Positions 45,423-53,666 of a stretch of 64,000 nt of DNA are shown in pieces. The notes beneath the pieces are model-generated. The model was not told the origin of the DNA, ran no database searches, and saw only the letters and a list, made by a program, of their open reading frames with translations. Numbering within the stretch: the stretch's first letter is position 1; each line of letters begins with the position of its first letter. Both the position numbers and the translations under genes were made by a program. The stretch covers positions 1,594,388 through 1,658,387 of the forward strand of contig NZ_LMVC01000002.1 in the NCBI RefSeq assembly GCF_001510655.1, written 5' to 3'. Origin of the DNA: Fictibacillus sp. FJAT-27399 (GTDB lineage: Bacteria > Bacillota > Bacilli > Bacillales > Fictibacillaceae).

Positions 45423-46191
45423 AAAAAAGAAAAAACATGAAGATCATGTAGATGAATCATGGCTCATTCCTTATTCCGACATGCTGACTCTTCTCCTGGC
45501 GCTATTTATCGTTCTTTTTGCAATGAGTGAAGTGGATGCATCCAAGTTCAAACAGATGGCCAGCACGTTCCGCAGTCAATTCTCCGGCGGAACCGGCGTA
45601 ATGGAAGAACAGGCACCCATCTCATCAACCGAATCAACGCCGCTTCCTAAAAAAGAAAAGATCGTACAATTATCGATTCAGGAAAAGGAACGGATGGAGA
45701 AGGCCAAAGAAGAGCTAGAATCCCTTCATAAGGTCCAGAAAAAAATAGACAGTTTTATAAAAGACAAACATCTATCGAAAAGCCTGCAGACGAAACTGAC
45801 AGAGAATGGCCTATTGATTACCATTTTGGATAATGCGCTCTTTGATTCAGGAAGTGCAACCGTCAAGACAGAATCGGTCAGTATAGGAAAGGATCTGTCT
45901 AAATTACTCGTCACCAATCCTCCCCGAAATATTATTATTGCCGGGCATACGGATAATGTTCCGATTGAAACGGCTAAGTACAAGTCAAACTGGGAATTAA
46001 GTGCTATGCGAGCCATTAACTTCATGCAAATCATGATGAAGAACCCGCATCTATCACCACAAACACTAAGCGCCAGCGGCTATGGGGAATACCGGCCGAG
46101 AGCCAGCAACAAAACCGCACAAGGCAAAGCAAAAAACAGGCGTGTTGAAGTACTCGTCCTGCCAAACTATAGTCTTGAAAACGCAAAATAA
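45415..46191 (+). CDS. motB: Flagellar motor stator protein MotB
   Basis: 258 residues from TTG 45415 (MARKKKKHED), chosen for AGAGGGTG upstream and for agreement with Bacillus MotB. One membrane helix with the proton-binding Asp22 in PYSDMLTLLLALFIVLFA, a linker/plug region, and a C-terminal OmpA/MotB peptidoglycan-binding domain (IIIAGHTDNVPI, NWELSAMRA, SASGYGEYRP, NRRVEVLVLP). It overlaps motA by 8 nt. Confidence 0.94.
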   Translation: MARKKKKHEDHVDESWLIPYSDMLTLLLALFIVLFAMSEVDASKFKQMASTFRSQFSGGTGVMEEQAPISSTESTPLPKKEKIVQLSIQEKERMEKAKEELESLHKVQKKIDSFIKDKHLSKSLQTKLTENGLLITILDNALFDSGSATVKTESVSIGKDLSKLLVTNPPRNIIIAGHTDNVPIETAKYKSNWELSAMRAINFMQIMMKNPHLSPQTLSASGYGEYRPRASNKTAQGKAKNRRVEVLVLPNYSLENAK

Positions 46192-46435
46192 GGGGCTGTC
46201 CTGAAAGTCGAAAATTGACCTTCAGGCAGCTCCTTTGACGTGAAAAATCTTCAATGAAAAGTTGATTGGAGTGCAAGGTGCGAGACTCCTGCGGGACTAG
46301 CGTGACAGGTGAGACTCCCGCAGGCGCTTGCGCCAAAAAGTAGGCGTTCACGCCGGTAAGGCTCACCGCACGCCCCGCGGAAAGCGAGCAGCCTGGAGCG
46401 GAGATCAACAGCAACCAGACTTCTTGGACACCCCT
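46191..46435. repeat. Palindromic intergenic repeat (MITE-like), copy 1
   Basis: It starts at the motB stop. Outer ends AGGGGCTGTCC and, inverted, AGGGGTGTCC; inner ends GTTGATT and ATCAAC enclose a GC-rich core with GAGACTCCTGCGGGA and CCGCGGAAAGCGAGC. The core is shared with copies at 46445 and 52096, but the outer ends are of another type. Confidence 0.75.
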
Positions 46436-46444
46436 TTTTTTTTT

Positions 46445-46709
46445 GGCTGTTTTCTAAAAGATTTTGGAATTGGGAAAATTTTTGTAAAAAATCTTCATTG
46501 ATAAGTTGATTGGAGTGCAAGAGGCGAGACTCCTGCGGGGGAAGCGTGACAGGTGAGACTACGCAGGTGCTTGCACCGAGAAAGTAGGAGCTGGCGCCGG
46601 TAAGGTTCAGTGCACGCCCTGCGAAAGTAGGCGTTTACGCCGGTAAAAGCGAGCCTCCTGAAACGGAAATCAACCACTCCTAAGAGCAACAAAGGTTACG
46701 AAAACAACC
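46445..46709. repeat. Palindromic intergenic repeat (MITE-like), copy 2
   Basis: Terminal inverted repeats GGCTGTTTTC and GAAAACAACC, inner ends GTTGATT (46505) and AATCAAC (46668). The core repeats GAGACTCCTGCGGGG and the AAGCGTGACAGGTGAGAC block of copy 1. It lies 10 nt after copy 1 and ends 12 nt before the M48 gene stop. No transposase inside. Confidence 0.75.
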
Positions 46710-46720
46710 TTTTTCTTTTA

Positions 46721-48016
46721 TCATCGCTGTTGCTTTTTTGCTTTCTCCAGTTCCTTTGGTTCGTATTTTTGTTTAAAGGAATCGAGGAAGGTAATCCTTT
46801 CGAGCATAGTGGGGTGGCCATACAAAAAGAACTTCACGAGCTTTGGCGGATTCACTTCGCTGAGCCCTGAGATCGTCAGCTGCTGGAAAGCTCCAACTGC
46901 TGAGTCGGGATTTTTGGTCATCTCAATGGCATAGCGGTCTGCATCCTTCTCCGCTTTACGGGAAAACGTATTTTCAACAGGACCAGCAACAAACGACAAT
47001 AGACTGAATATCAGGAGAAGCACCGGCAAGCCAGCGATATCACTCACTCCTTTGATACCCCACCGTTTGCCCCACTTTGAGATCGCCCAGGAATAAATTC
47101 TGCTTCCCAGGAAGAGGCCGAAGAACGACAGGATGATCGCACCTATGAGATTCTGATACAGATGTTTCATCACATAATGCCCCATCTCGTGGGCCATGAC
47201 AAACAAAACCTGTTTATCGTTCAGTTTATCGAGCGTCGTATCCCATAATACAATTCGCAGGTTGGACCCTATGCCATTTACATAAGCATTGAGGGAATTG
47301 GTTTTTTCCGACATGTTCACTTCATATACGTTGGAAGCCGGTATATCTGCCCGTTCGGCCAGCGTTAATATTTTCTCCTTCAGCACCTGGTCCTTTAAAG
47401 GATAAAATTTATTATAGAGCGGATCAATCACAACGGGCTGGATGAAATACATAAAGATGGTGAACGGAATGGAGATCAGCCACGCGTACAGCCACCACTT
47501 CTTCTTACTTTTACGGATAAAAAAGTAGATGACGAGTACAGTTAATACCGTAAATATCCATCCTACCCAAAAGTCGATCAAACTGTCTTTCATCCATCCC
47601 TTGAACGGCTGAACGGAGATATGATAATCCCTTGAGATCGTATAGCTGTAGTATCGAAGCGGAAAGGTCAAAATCCAGCTCACAAAGGACAGCAAAAGGA
47701 CATAAAGAGCTGTATGGATGATTGAAAAACGGGTCACTTGCTTGACAGTACTCCTCATTTTTTTTGATATTCCAAACCCTAAAACGAGCAGATAGATCAG
47801 CCATTCCAGCGGAACAGACAAAAAGTAGATCCAATCCTTTATCCTTGAGAAATCATAGCTCAGCTTAAGCTGCCTATCATTCATAAACATGGTAGGATCA
47901 GCAGCAGAACCCCGGAATTGTACCGGCAGATCGGCCTGAGCACCATGCATTAAGTAATACCACATGGCGGCTCCATACAAAATAAAGCCAATAGCGACCA
48001 GAATTGCTTTTTTCAC
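46721..48016 (-). CDS. M48 family membrane zinc metalloprotease (Ste24/YhfN type)
   Basis: 431 residues with about seven membrane helices. The zinc motif is MAHEMGHYVMKH in a membrane-bordering helix; the third ligand Glu is in RKAEKDADRYAI. The piece NVYEVNMSEKTNSLNAYVNG is typical of Ste24-like CAAX proteases. It likely cleaves misfolded or lipidated membrane proteins. GTG/ATG start behind GGGGGAGAG. Monocistronic; repeats lie beyond the stop. Confidence 0.9.
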   Translation of the reverse strand: MKKAILVAIGFILYGAAMWYYLMHGAQADLPVQFRGSAADPTMFMNDRQLKLSYDFSRIKDWIYFLSVPLEWLIYLLVLGFGISKKMRSTVKQVTRFSIIHTALYVLLLSFVSWILTFPLRYYSYTISRDYHISVQPFKGWMKDSLIDFWVGWIFTVLTVLVIYFFIRKSKKKWWLYAWLISIPFTIFMYFIQPVVIDPLYNKFYPLKDQVLKEKILTLAERADIPASNVYEVNMSEKTNSLNAYVNGIGSNLRIVLWDTTLDKLNDKQVLFVMAHEMGHYVMKHLYQNLIGAIILSFFGLFLGSRIYSWAISKWGKRWGIKGVSDIAGLPVLLLIFSLLSFVAGPVENTFSRKAEKDADRYAIEMTKNPDSAVGAFQQLTISGLSEVNPPKLVKFFLYGHPTMLERITFLDSFKQKYEPKELEKAKKQQR

Positions 48017-48103
48017 ACGCTCTCCCCCTTACGGACATCCTATTCCTAGTTTAGGTAACTTTGTCCAAATTAGAACAAAAAAGAGCAAAAGCTTTCACAT
48101 CTT

Positions 48104-48931
48104 TTAAAAAGCCTGTCCCAAAGTAGGAACAATATAAAGATTGTCATGCTGGAGATCGTAGCCATTCGGCTGTATGTACACGGCATTTAGCCCCATCAGC
48201 AGGGCCGGTGCGATTTCGTTGATAAAATTATCTCCGATGGAAACCGCTTCATCCGGCTTCACCTTATATTTGGACGTAATGGCCATCAGAATCTCTTTGG
48301 TCTTTACAGGCTTCTGTGAGGAAGGAAAGATCTCATCAAACACATCCTGCAGCTCCAGTTCAAGGAGCAGACGCAGCACATCTTCTTTATCACTGTTTGT
48401 CATCAGAACAAGGTGTTTTTTCTTCTTCAGTTTCTCAAGGCTTTCCTTCAATAATGGCGTTTTTGTGAGTGAAAACTCATCACTGACCATATACACCTTT
48501 GTCGCGTTGTAGCAATCCCATGTATCCTGCTGGCTCAGACCGTAATGCATGGCGGTAACATAGGGCAGCCACCAGCCATCCCCAATAGCGATAAAGCGTT
48601 CAAAATCATATGTAAGTTCTCCAGAGTACTCCCTCTTCATGGTTTCTTCATTCATTTGAGTACCGTCCCAAAGATGTGCAGCCGTTACCTGCAAAGTCAG
48701 GGGATCGACAGTGAGCGACGCATTTTCTTTCAAGTCATATACTTTTCCGATGGCAACAGGATGTTTCCCCTGTTTCATCTCTTCATAAGAGTTATAAAAC
48801 TCTCCTTGTATCGATATATCCGCCCGCTGCTGAAGTAGACGGCAATAATAGTCAAAATGATCAGTGTCCTCATAAAGGGTGCCATCTAAATCAAAGATTA
48901 AAAGCTTGCTTTTTTCTATCATTTCACGCAT
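48104..48931 (-). CDS. HAD-superfamily hydrolase
   Basis: 275 residues from ATG 48931 behind GAGGAG. HAD motifs: I LLIFDLDGTLYED (Asp nucleophile), II LVLMTNSDKED, III the Lys in KPVKTKEIL, IV VSIGDNFINEIAPAL. A large cap domain lies between motifs I and II. It is most like haloacid dehalogenase-type phosphatases annotated in Bacillaceae as hydrolases of unknown substrate. Confidence 0.83.
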   Translation of the reverse strand: MREMIEKSKLLIFDLDGTLYEDTDHFDYYCRLLQQRADISIQGEFYNSYEEMKQGKHPVAIGKVYDLKENASLTVDPLTLQVTAAHLWDGTQMNEETMKREYSGELTYDFERFIAIGDGWWLPYVTAMHYGLSQQDTWDCYNATKVYMVSDEFSLTKTPLLKESLEKLKKKKHLVLMTNSDKEDVLRLLLELELQDVFDEIFPSSQKPVKTKEILMAITSKYKVKPDEAVSIGDNFINEIAPALLMGLNAVYIQPNGYDLQHDNLYIVPTLGQAF

Positions 48932-49011
48932 ATACACAACTCCTCTCCTCTTTATTGTATGCTCATTATTTTCGGAAGTAAAACAGGCTGAGTATTCAGG
49001 TTAACTTTTTT

Positions 49012-49184
49012 TTCCATTTTTATATCCAGGTGATATACTTCCCTCGGTCAGAGAGCTTTCATCCATTCTTGCCATCAATTTCATGCCAAAAGCAGAAGAA
49101 CACAAGGTGGAAATCCTAAGTCAAAGGTTGAAACAGCTTATTCTGTGCCATCTTCTTATGCAAAAAATGACATGGGGATGCTAA
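49012..49184 (+). pseudogene. Remnant of a GntR-family (YtrA-type) regulator
   Basis: A frame with no start codon reads LYPGDILPSVRELSSILAIN, the exact wing-helix entry of GntR regulators (PGDxLPSVRELxxxLxIN). The rest of the DNA-binding domain is missing; the sequence jumps to KAEEHKVEILSQRLKQLI, which suits the C-terminal helix of short YtrA/YhcF-type regulators. A stop at 49182 precedes a terminator. It is too short to be functional. Confidence 0.65.
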
Positions 49185-49186
49185 TC

Positions 49187-49217
49187 AAAAAAAGATGGCC
49201 TTTAAAGCCATCTTTTT
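49187..49217. terminator. Terminator behind the GntR remnant
   Basis: AAAAGATGGC and GCCATCTTTT pair around TTTAAA-like loop, with A7 and T6 flanks. Confidence 0.85.
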
Positions 49218-49270
49218 TGTTTGCTCTTCTTTCTTTTCGGTAAAAATGGGAATAGCAAAGAGGTGAGCGG

Positions 49271-49948
49271 ATGAACGGTATCACAGAAACAGTAGTCAGG
49301 ACATTACTTGGTTTGATCTTTCTATTGATCTTTACAAAAGTATTTGGAAAGAAACAGTTAGGAGAGCTAACCTACTTTAATTATGCGACGAGTATAGCCT
49401 TTGGCAACATCGTCGGAGAAATGATTATTCACTATAGAGACGTTCCTATTTCCAATGGCTTAGTCGCGGTTTTGATTTGGAGTTTTGCTCTCCTGGCTAT
49501 CGAATTTCTTGTTAAACGGTCACCCAAGTCCAAATTGGCTCTGGAGGGTGAGCCTTGCATTGTTATAAAAAAAGGAATGATAATGCAGCAGGCGCTGGAT
49601 AAGCTCAATCTCGGTCTGGATGATTTGTGCATGCTGCTGAGAAACCAGGAAATCTTCTCTATAACAGAAGTAGATTATGCTATCTTTGAGCCTAACGGAC
49701 AGCTTAGTATAAAAAAGAAGAAAACGCCTGATGCTGCTCCCTCCCATTTCCTCCCTTCCGAACTGATTGTTGACGGAACTGTGATGCAAGGAAACTTGCG
49801 GGAATATGGACTTACTGAGGAATGGATCCAGAAGAAACTGCAAAATGCTGGAATCTCTTCCTGTAAATCTGTTTTTTTTGCACAGCTGCAGGAAGATGGT
49901 ACCCTTTACGTTGCTCAAAAAAATAACGAAAAGCCGCTCATCATCTGA
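49271..49948 (+). CDS. DUF421 membrane protein (YetF-like)
   Basis: 225 residues: three N-terminal membrane helices with the family entry VRTLLGLIFLLIFTKVFGKKQLGELTYFNY, then two cytoplasmic DUF421-type subdomains (CIVIKKGMIMQQALDKLNL, NQEIFSITEVDYAIFEPNGQ). ATG behind AGAGGTGAG. YetF relatives are linked to spore germination or membrane stress in Bacillus, without a defined reaction. Confidence 0.85.
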   Translation: MNGITETVVRTLLGLIFLLIFTKVFGKKQLGELTYFNYATSIAFGNIVGEMIIHYRDVPISNGLVAVLIWSFALLAIEFLVKRSPKSKLALEGEPCIVIKKGMIMQQALDKLNLGLDDLCMLLRNQEIFSITEVDYAIFEPNGQLSIKKKKTPDAAPSHFLPSELIVDGTVMQGNLREYGLTEEWIQKKLQNAGISSCKSVFFAQLQEDGTLYVAQKNNEKPLII

Positions 49949-49956
49949 GCGGCTTT
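49930..49956. terminator. Bidirectional terminator (yetF-like gene / glpQ)
   Basis: AAAGCCGCTCA and TGAGCGGCTTT form an 11-bp stem with a 5-nt loop. Confidence 0.8.
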
Positions 49957-49960
49957 CTCA

Positions 49961-50854
49961 TCATTCTGCGTTTACAGGGCGATGATTTTGCTCCTGTTTA
50001 TTTTTCTCAATCACTTGATGAAGCTTATCCGGGAAGTTCGTGAACATCCCTGTTACTCCCCAATCGATCAATCGTTGCATATCTGCTGTTTCATTCACGG
50101 TGTAAGGATGAATTTCCAATCCGCCGTTTACCGCTTTTTGTACATAAGCTTTATCCAGGTAATCTTTGTTTGGACCGATTCCAGTTGCATATTGCTTATA
50201 GGAATTAAGATCCTGGTCAGTTAAAACTGCATGCTTCTTATATTCAAGAAGCTGAATTAATTTTAAAGATGGGTCAAGCTTGTGCACTTTCAGCAGGCTG
50301 TCTTTGCTGAACGATTGAACGAGCAGCGTGTCTTTATTGATGTGATATTTATTCACAAGGCTGATGAGCTTCTCCTCCATACCTGGATACACATCTGGTG
50401 ATTTTGTTTCTATGTAGTAATTTTTGTTTTTGCCAAATGTCTTGAAAATCTCTTCAAGTGTAGGCACTTTCAACCCTTTGTACATCGGCTTCGCATATTG
50501 CGGATATTTTTCATTAAACCAAGAACCGGCATCAAGCTGTTTGATTTGATTTAAAGTGAAATCTTTCACTTCTCCCGTTCCGTTTGTTGTACGATTGACG
50601 GTTTCATCATGCATAGCGATCAGCTTGCCGTCTTTCGTCATCTGCAAGTCAATCTCAATATAGTCTCCATGCATCTTGTCACCCATATGATAGGAAGCCA
50701 GCGTATGTTCCGGAGCATAGCCAGATGCACCTCGATGTGCGACGTCAAGAACGTCATGGTGTTTTTGAACAGATTCAGCATCCGCATTATGTCCTGAAAA
50801 CAGGCTGGCTCCAAGAACGGCCGCACTTAGTAAAGAAGTCATTTTTTGGTTCAA
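49961..50854 (-). CDS. glpQ: Secreted glycerophosphoryl diester phosphodiesterase
   Basis: 297 residues. A signal peptide (about residues 1-26, cut near ADA) precedes a GDPD TIM barrel: DVAHRGASGYAPEHTLASY (catalytic His), EIDLQMTKDG (metal Glu/Asp), AMHDETVNRTTNGTG (second His) and YIETKSP. It hydrolyses glycerophosphodiesters, and in B. subtilis also attacks wall teichoic acid during phosphate limitation. Pho-box-like repeats lie upstream. Length agrees with GlpQ (293). Confidence 0.92.
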   Translation of the reverse strand: MNQKMTSLLSAAVLGASLFSGHNADAESVQKHHDVLDVAHRGASGYAPEHTLASYHMGDKMHGDYIEIDLQMTKDGKLIAMHDETVNRTTNGTGEVKDFTLNQIKQLDAGSWFNEKYPQYAKPMYKGLKVPTLEEIFKTFGKNKNYYIETKSPDVYPGMEEKLISLVNKYHINKDTLLVQSFSKDSLLKVHKLDPSLKLIQLLEYKKHAVLTDQDLNSYKQYATGIGPNKDYLDKAYVQKAVNGGLEIHPYTVNETADMQRLIDWGVTGMFTNFPDKLHQVIEKNKQEQNHRPVNAE

Positions 50855-50925
50855 CTTACTCTCCCCTTCCGCGTTATCGAACAGACCAAGCGTACCAAGG
50901 GAGTATTAAGCGGTAATAAAGCAGG

Positions 50926-50972
50926 TGTAAATAAGAGGTAAACGAATATTTAGAAAGTATAAATATTGTAAA
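50926..50972 (-). promoter_or_regulatory. PhoP box-like repeats upstream of glpQ
   Basis: On the minus strand: TTTACA, 5 nt, TATACT, 13 nt, TTTACC, 5 nt, TTTACA. The two pairs have the 11-bp period of B. subtilis PhoP boxes (TT(A/C/T)A(C/T)A with about 5-nt gaps). They end about 70 nt before the start codon, with TAATACT as possible -10 closer in. Confidence 0.6.
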
Positions 50973-51005
50973 CTTTAAAATGATCCGCGGAAAATATTTC
51001 TCAAC

Positions 51006-51038
51006 AAAAAAAGACAAGCCTGTTAAGCAAGGCTCGTC
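51006..51038 (-). terminator. Terminator of the Cof-type phosphatase gene
   Basis: GACGAGCCT and AGGCTTGTC pair around an 8-nt loop and are followed by T7 on the minus strand. Confidence 0.85.
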
Positions 51039-51898
51039 TTCCGTTCTTCCAAATAATTTTCGATCGCATAGGCGACTCCGCTCTCATCATTCGTTTTGGT
51101 CACATGTTTTGCAATCTGTTTGATTTCATCGTAAGCATTCCCCATGGCAACACTGATGCCTGCCTTTTCAAGCATGGAGACATCGTTATAGTTATCCCCG
51201 ATCGCCATCGTATCGTTCAGGCTTATGTTGTGCAGTTTGGCAAACTTCTCAAGGGCAACTCCTTTTTGAGCATCCGCATTTGTAATCTCAAGGTTATTAT
51301 TTGCGGATGAACTGACGGCCAGATGATCAATCTTGCTCAGCCTGTCTACAGAGTTTGCGATTTTTTCCTGCTCACTGGAGAAGGCCAAAATTTTGTATAC
51401 TTCGAGACCTTCTTTTTCCATCAGCTTGTCATAATCGCTAATATATTTAACTGTACCCAATTTAAACCGCCTTAATGCCGCTTTATGGACATCGTCTTCT
51501 GTGGCTTCAGGGTTTGAAGTCAGAACGATGTCTTTCATGACTTTAAACGCTTTTTCACGGTTATCTGTATAGGTGCCCTCACTCGTATACACTTCATAAT
51601 AGATGTCATTGGAACGAAGCGCTTTTTCAATGTCAAAGTATTGTTTTGACGGGATAGGAATGCTCGTAACCTTGTCCCATTTATCCGAGCGAATCTCAGC
51701 GCCGTTCACACAAATCAACGGAAGATACAATTCTGCTTCACTGAGTGTATATCTCGCTTCATCAAAGGAACGTCCCGTAGCAATCACAACCATATGGCCT
51801 TTTTCCCTGGCTTTCTCAATAGCTTCTTTATTCGCTTTCGTCACTTTCAATTGTTTGCTTACAAGTGTTCCGTCCATATCTATTGCTATCAGTTTCAT
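51023..51898 (-). CDS. Cof-type HAD-IIB phosphatase (YidA-like)
   Basis: 291 residues: motif I IAIDMDGTLVSK, motif II VVIATGRSF, Lys of motif III in KGVALEKFAK, motif IV MAIGDNYNDVSMLEKAGISVAMGNA. The cap is the C2B type. Such enzymes dephosphorylate sugar phosphates, FMN precursors or similar small molecules; the substrate is unknown. The terminator hairpin overlaps the last codons. Monocistronic. Confidence 0.88.
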   Translation of the reverse strand: MKLIAIDMDGTLVSKQLKVTKANKEAIEKAREKGHMVVIATGRSFDEARYTLSEAELYLPLICVNGAEIRSDKWDKVTSIPIPSKQYFDIEKALRSNDIYYEVYTSEGTYTDNREKAFKVMKDIVLTSNPEATEDDVHKAALRRFKLGTVKYISDYDKLMEKEGLEVYKILAFSSEQEKIANSVDRLSKIDHLAVSSSANNNLEITNADAQKGVALEKFAKLHNISLNDTMAIGDNYNDVSMLEKAGISVAMGNAYDEIKQIAKHVTKTNDESGVAYAIENYLEERKTSLA

Positions 51899-52095
51899 CT
51901 TATCATCCTTTATCTCTTCTTTCCTTTTTTCAGTGTACCCCTTTTTTTCAATACATTACCTTAATTATTAATAAGAACGCAAGCGCATTTACTGTAATAA
52001 AAAAAAGAGCACAATAGCTCTTTACCCTTTAATCATTATGAAAAAAACCTGTAAACACATCGATGAAAGCATGAAGGACTTCTACAGATTGAAAA
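51899..52095. other. Intergenic stretch before repeat copy 3
   Basis: Contains a small hairpin AAAGAGC/GCTCTTT with A8 before it (52002-52023), which reads as a terminator on the minus strand, and nothing else I can name. The stretch after the repeat (52377-52542) also shows no gene. Confidence 0.4.
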
Positions 52096-52376
52096 GGCTC
52101 ATTTCTAAAAGATTGTTGCTTTGGGAACATTTTTGTAAAGAGCTTCATTGACAAGTTGATTGGAGTGGAAGGTGCGAGACTCCTCGAAAATGAATTTCAC
52201 ATTTTCTTCGTGCGATATAACGCTGCCGAAGCCTTCCTTGTCCTGCGGGACGAGCGTGACAGGTGAAACCCGCAGGCACTTGCGGCCGAGGGGTTCAGCG
52301 CACGCCCCGCGGAAAGGGAGCAGCCTGAAACGGAAATCAACCACTCCCAAGGGCAACAAAGGTTACGAAAACAGCC
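52096..52376. repeat. Palindromic intergenic repeat (MITE-like), copy 3
   Basis: Ends GGCTCATTTCTAAAAG and, inverted, GGCTGTTTTCG; inner ends GTTGATT and AATCAAC. Both flanks (TTTTTGTAAAGAGCTTCATT, and GGGCAACAAAGGTTACG) match copy 2. About 57 extra bases (52184-52240) interrupt the core after GAGACTCCT. Same orientation as copies 1 and 2. Confidence 0.75.
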
Positions 52377-52542
52377 ATTGAAAAAGAATAAGTGATAATA
52401 CGGTTGTAGAAAACATCCAATTGCAGCAAATCGAATAAGATGTAAACCCATACCATTCGCCAACTGTCTAATGGATGCCTATCCTAACATCCATGTAGTT
52501 CAAAAGAAACAAAACGGACCTAAATATTCGTGGTAACTTTTG

Positions 52543-52854
52543 TCATCCCATAAAAAAGGAGCAGAGGCTTAAAGCCGCAACAGAGCTTAAAACCACTAAA
52601 ATTATGTTCAAGTTCAGATACGCGGTCAAGCCCGCCACACATGCCCCCAATAATCCAAACCACATACTATCCCCGTTTATATGCAGGATCCCGGGGAAAA
52701 TCAATGCTCCGAGAATGGCAAAAGGAACATTGCTCAAAATCCGCTGCAGTCTGGGAGGAATTCGGTTCGTATTGATGAGTACAAGTGGCAGGACACGCGG
52801 AAGATAAGTCACAACTCCCATGCCAGCAATCATCCAAAGCAGATTATTTTCCAT
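52543..52854 (-). CDS. azlD: Branched-chain amino acid exporter subunit AzlD
   Basis: 103 residues from ATG 52854 behind GGAGGAG, four membrane helices; marks GVVTYLPRVLPL and PRLQRILSNVPFAILGALIFPG. Works with AzlC as a two-subunit permease. It overlaps azlC by 11 nt. In B. subtilis AzlCD confers resistance to 4-azaleucine by export. The long frame back to 52884 overlaps azlC and is not needed. Confidence 0.9.
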   Translation of the reverse strand: MENNLLWMIAGMGVVTYLPRVLPLVLINTNRIPPRLQRILSNVPFAILGALIFPGILHINGDSMWFGLLGACVAGLTAYLNLNIILVVLSSVAALSLCSFFMG

Positions 52855-53566
52855 GAACCTTCTCCTCCTTAACAAAAAATTCAATACCTACCGAAGAAAT
52901 AAGAGTTGATAAAATGATTCCCCAGCCTCCTGCCAACGGTTCATAAAGAGAAAAGAGCGAGTTAAGAAGTGCAGCTGTACCTGCCAATGCGATGACTTTT
53001 CGTGATTTTTTCGCAGAAGGAATCAAGAGCCCGATGAACATCGCGTAAAGAGCAACTGCCATACCGTTTTGGATCGTTTCAGGGAGTCCAGCACCAATCA
53101 AATAGCCGATCCCTGAATTAACCACCCAGCTGCCATACGCAATTAAACCTAAACCGAGCATAAAAGCTGATGTCAGCTTCTTTTCTGTTCGTGTGGCTGC
53201 TACTGAGAACGTCTCGTCCGTAATCAGAAATCCGTAAAAAGCTTTAACCCACTTAGCGTCATCTTTCATTCTTTCGTTTAATGAAGCACTCATCAATAAG
53301 TGGCGGATATTCATAATAAACGCGGTTATGATGATTTCAAAAGCACCCGTACCTGCTCCAATCATCGAAAGAGCAATGTACTGTGAAGCACCTGCAAAAA
53401 CGATGACACTCATTCCAACCGTTTCAACCAATGATAGCCCGCTTGATTTCGCCAGCAATCCATATGTAAAAGCAATCGGCAAATAACCAATAGCAATTGA
53501 TAGCCCCGCCTGAATACCTGTAGAGAATGGGTGACTTTCCTTTTCTGCAGAAGGAAATGGCAGCAT
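52844..53566 (-). CDS. azlC: Branched-chain amino acid exporter subunit AzlC
   Basis: 240 residues from ATG 53566; the GTG at 53578 lies inside the RBS AAAGGAGTG. Family marks: GIQAGLSIAIGYLPIAFTYGLLAKSSGLS, VFAGASQYIALSMIGAG, FIMNIRHLLMSASL and LITDETFSVA. About seven membrane helices. The gene diverges from the XRE-cupin regulator, which probably controls it through the direct repeats between them. Confidence 0.92.
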   Translation of the reverse strand: MLPFPSAEKESHPFSTGIQAGLSIAIGYLPIAFTYGLLAKSSGLSLVETVGMSVIVFAGASQYIALSMIGAGTGAFEIIITAFIMNIRHLLMSASLNERMKDDAKWVKAFYGFLITDETFSVAATRTEKKLTSAFMLGLGLIAYGSWVVNSGIGYLIGAGLPETIQNGMAVALYAMFIGLLIPSAKKSRKVIALAGTAALLNSLFSLYEPLAGGWGIILSTLISSVGIEFFVKEEKVHGK

Positions 53567-53604
53567 GATGTAGAACACTCCTTTATTAGCTTCATTTTCA
53601 GATA

Positions 53605-53636
53605 GTATGTTATATTATACATATTGTATGTTATAT
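53605..53636. promoter_or_regulatory. Direct-repeat operator between azlC and the XRE-cupin regulator
   Basis: GTATGTTATAT occurs perfectly at 53605-53615 and 53626-53636, 21 bp apart (two helical turns), in the divergent promoter region. It is a good candidate site for the neighbouring regulator. Confidence 0.6.
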
Positions 53637-53666
53637 AAAACGAAACAACAAGGAGAATTTCTTTTT

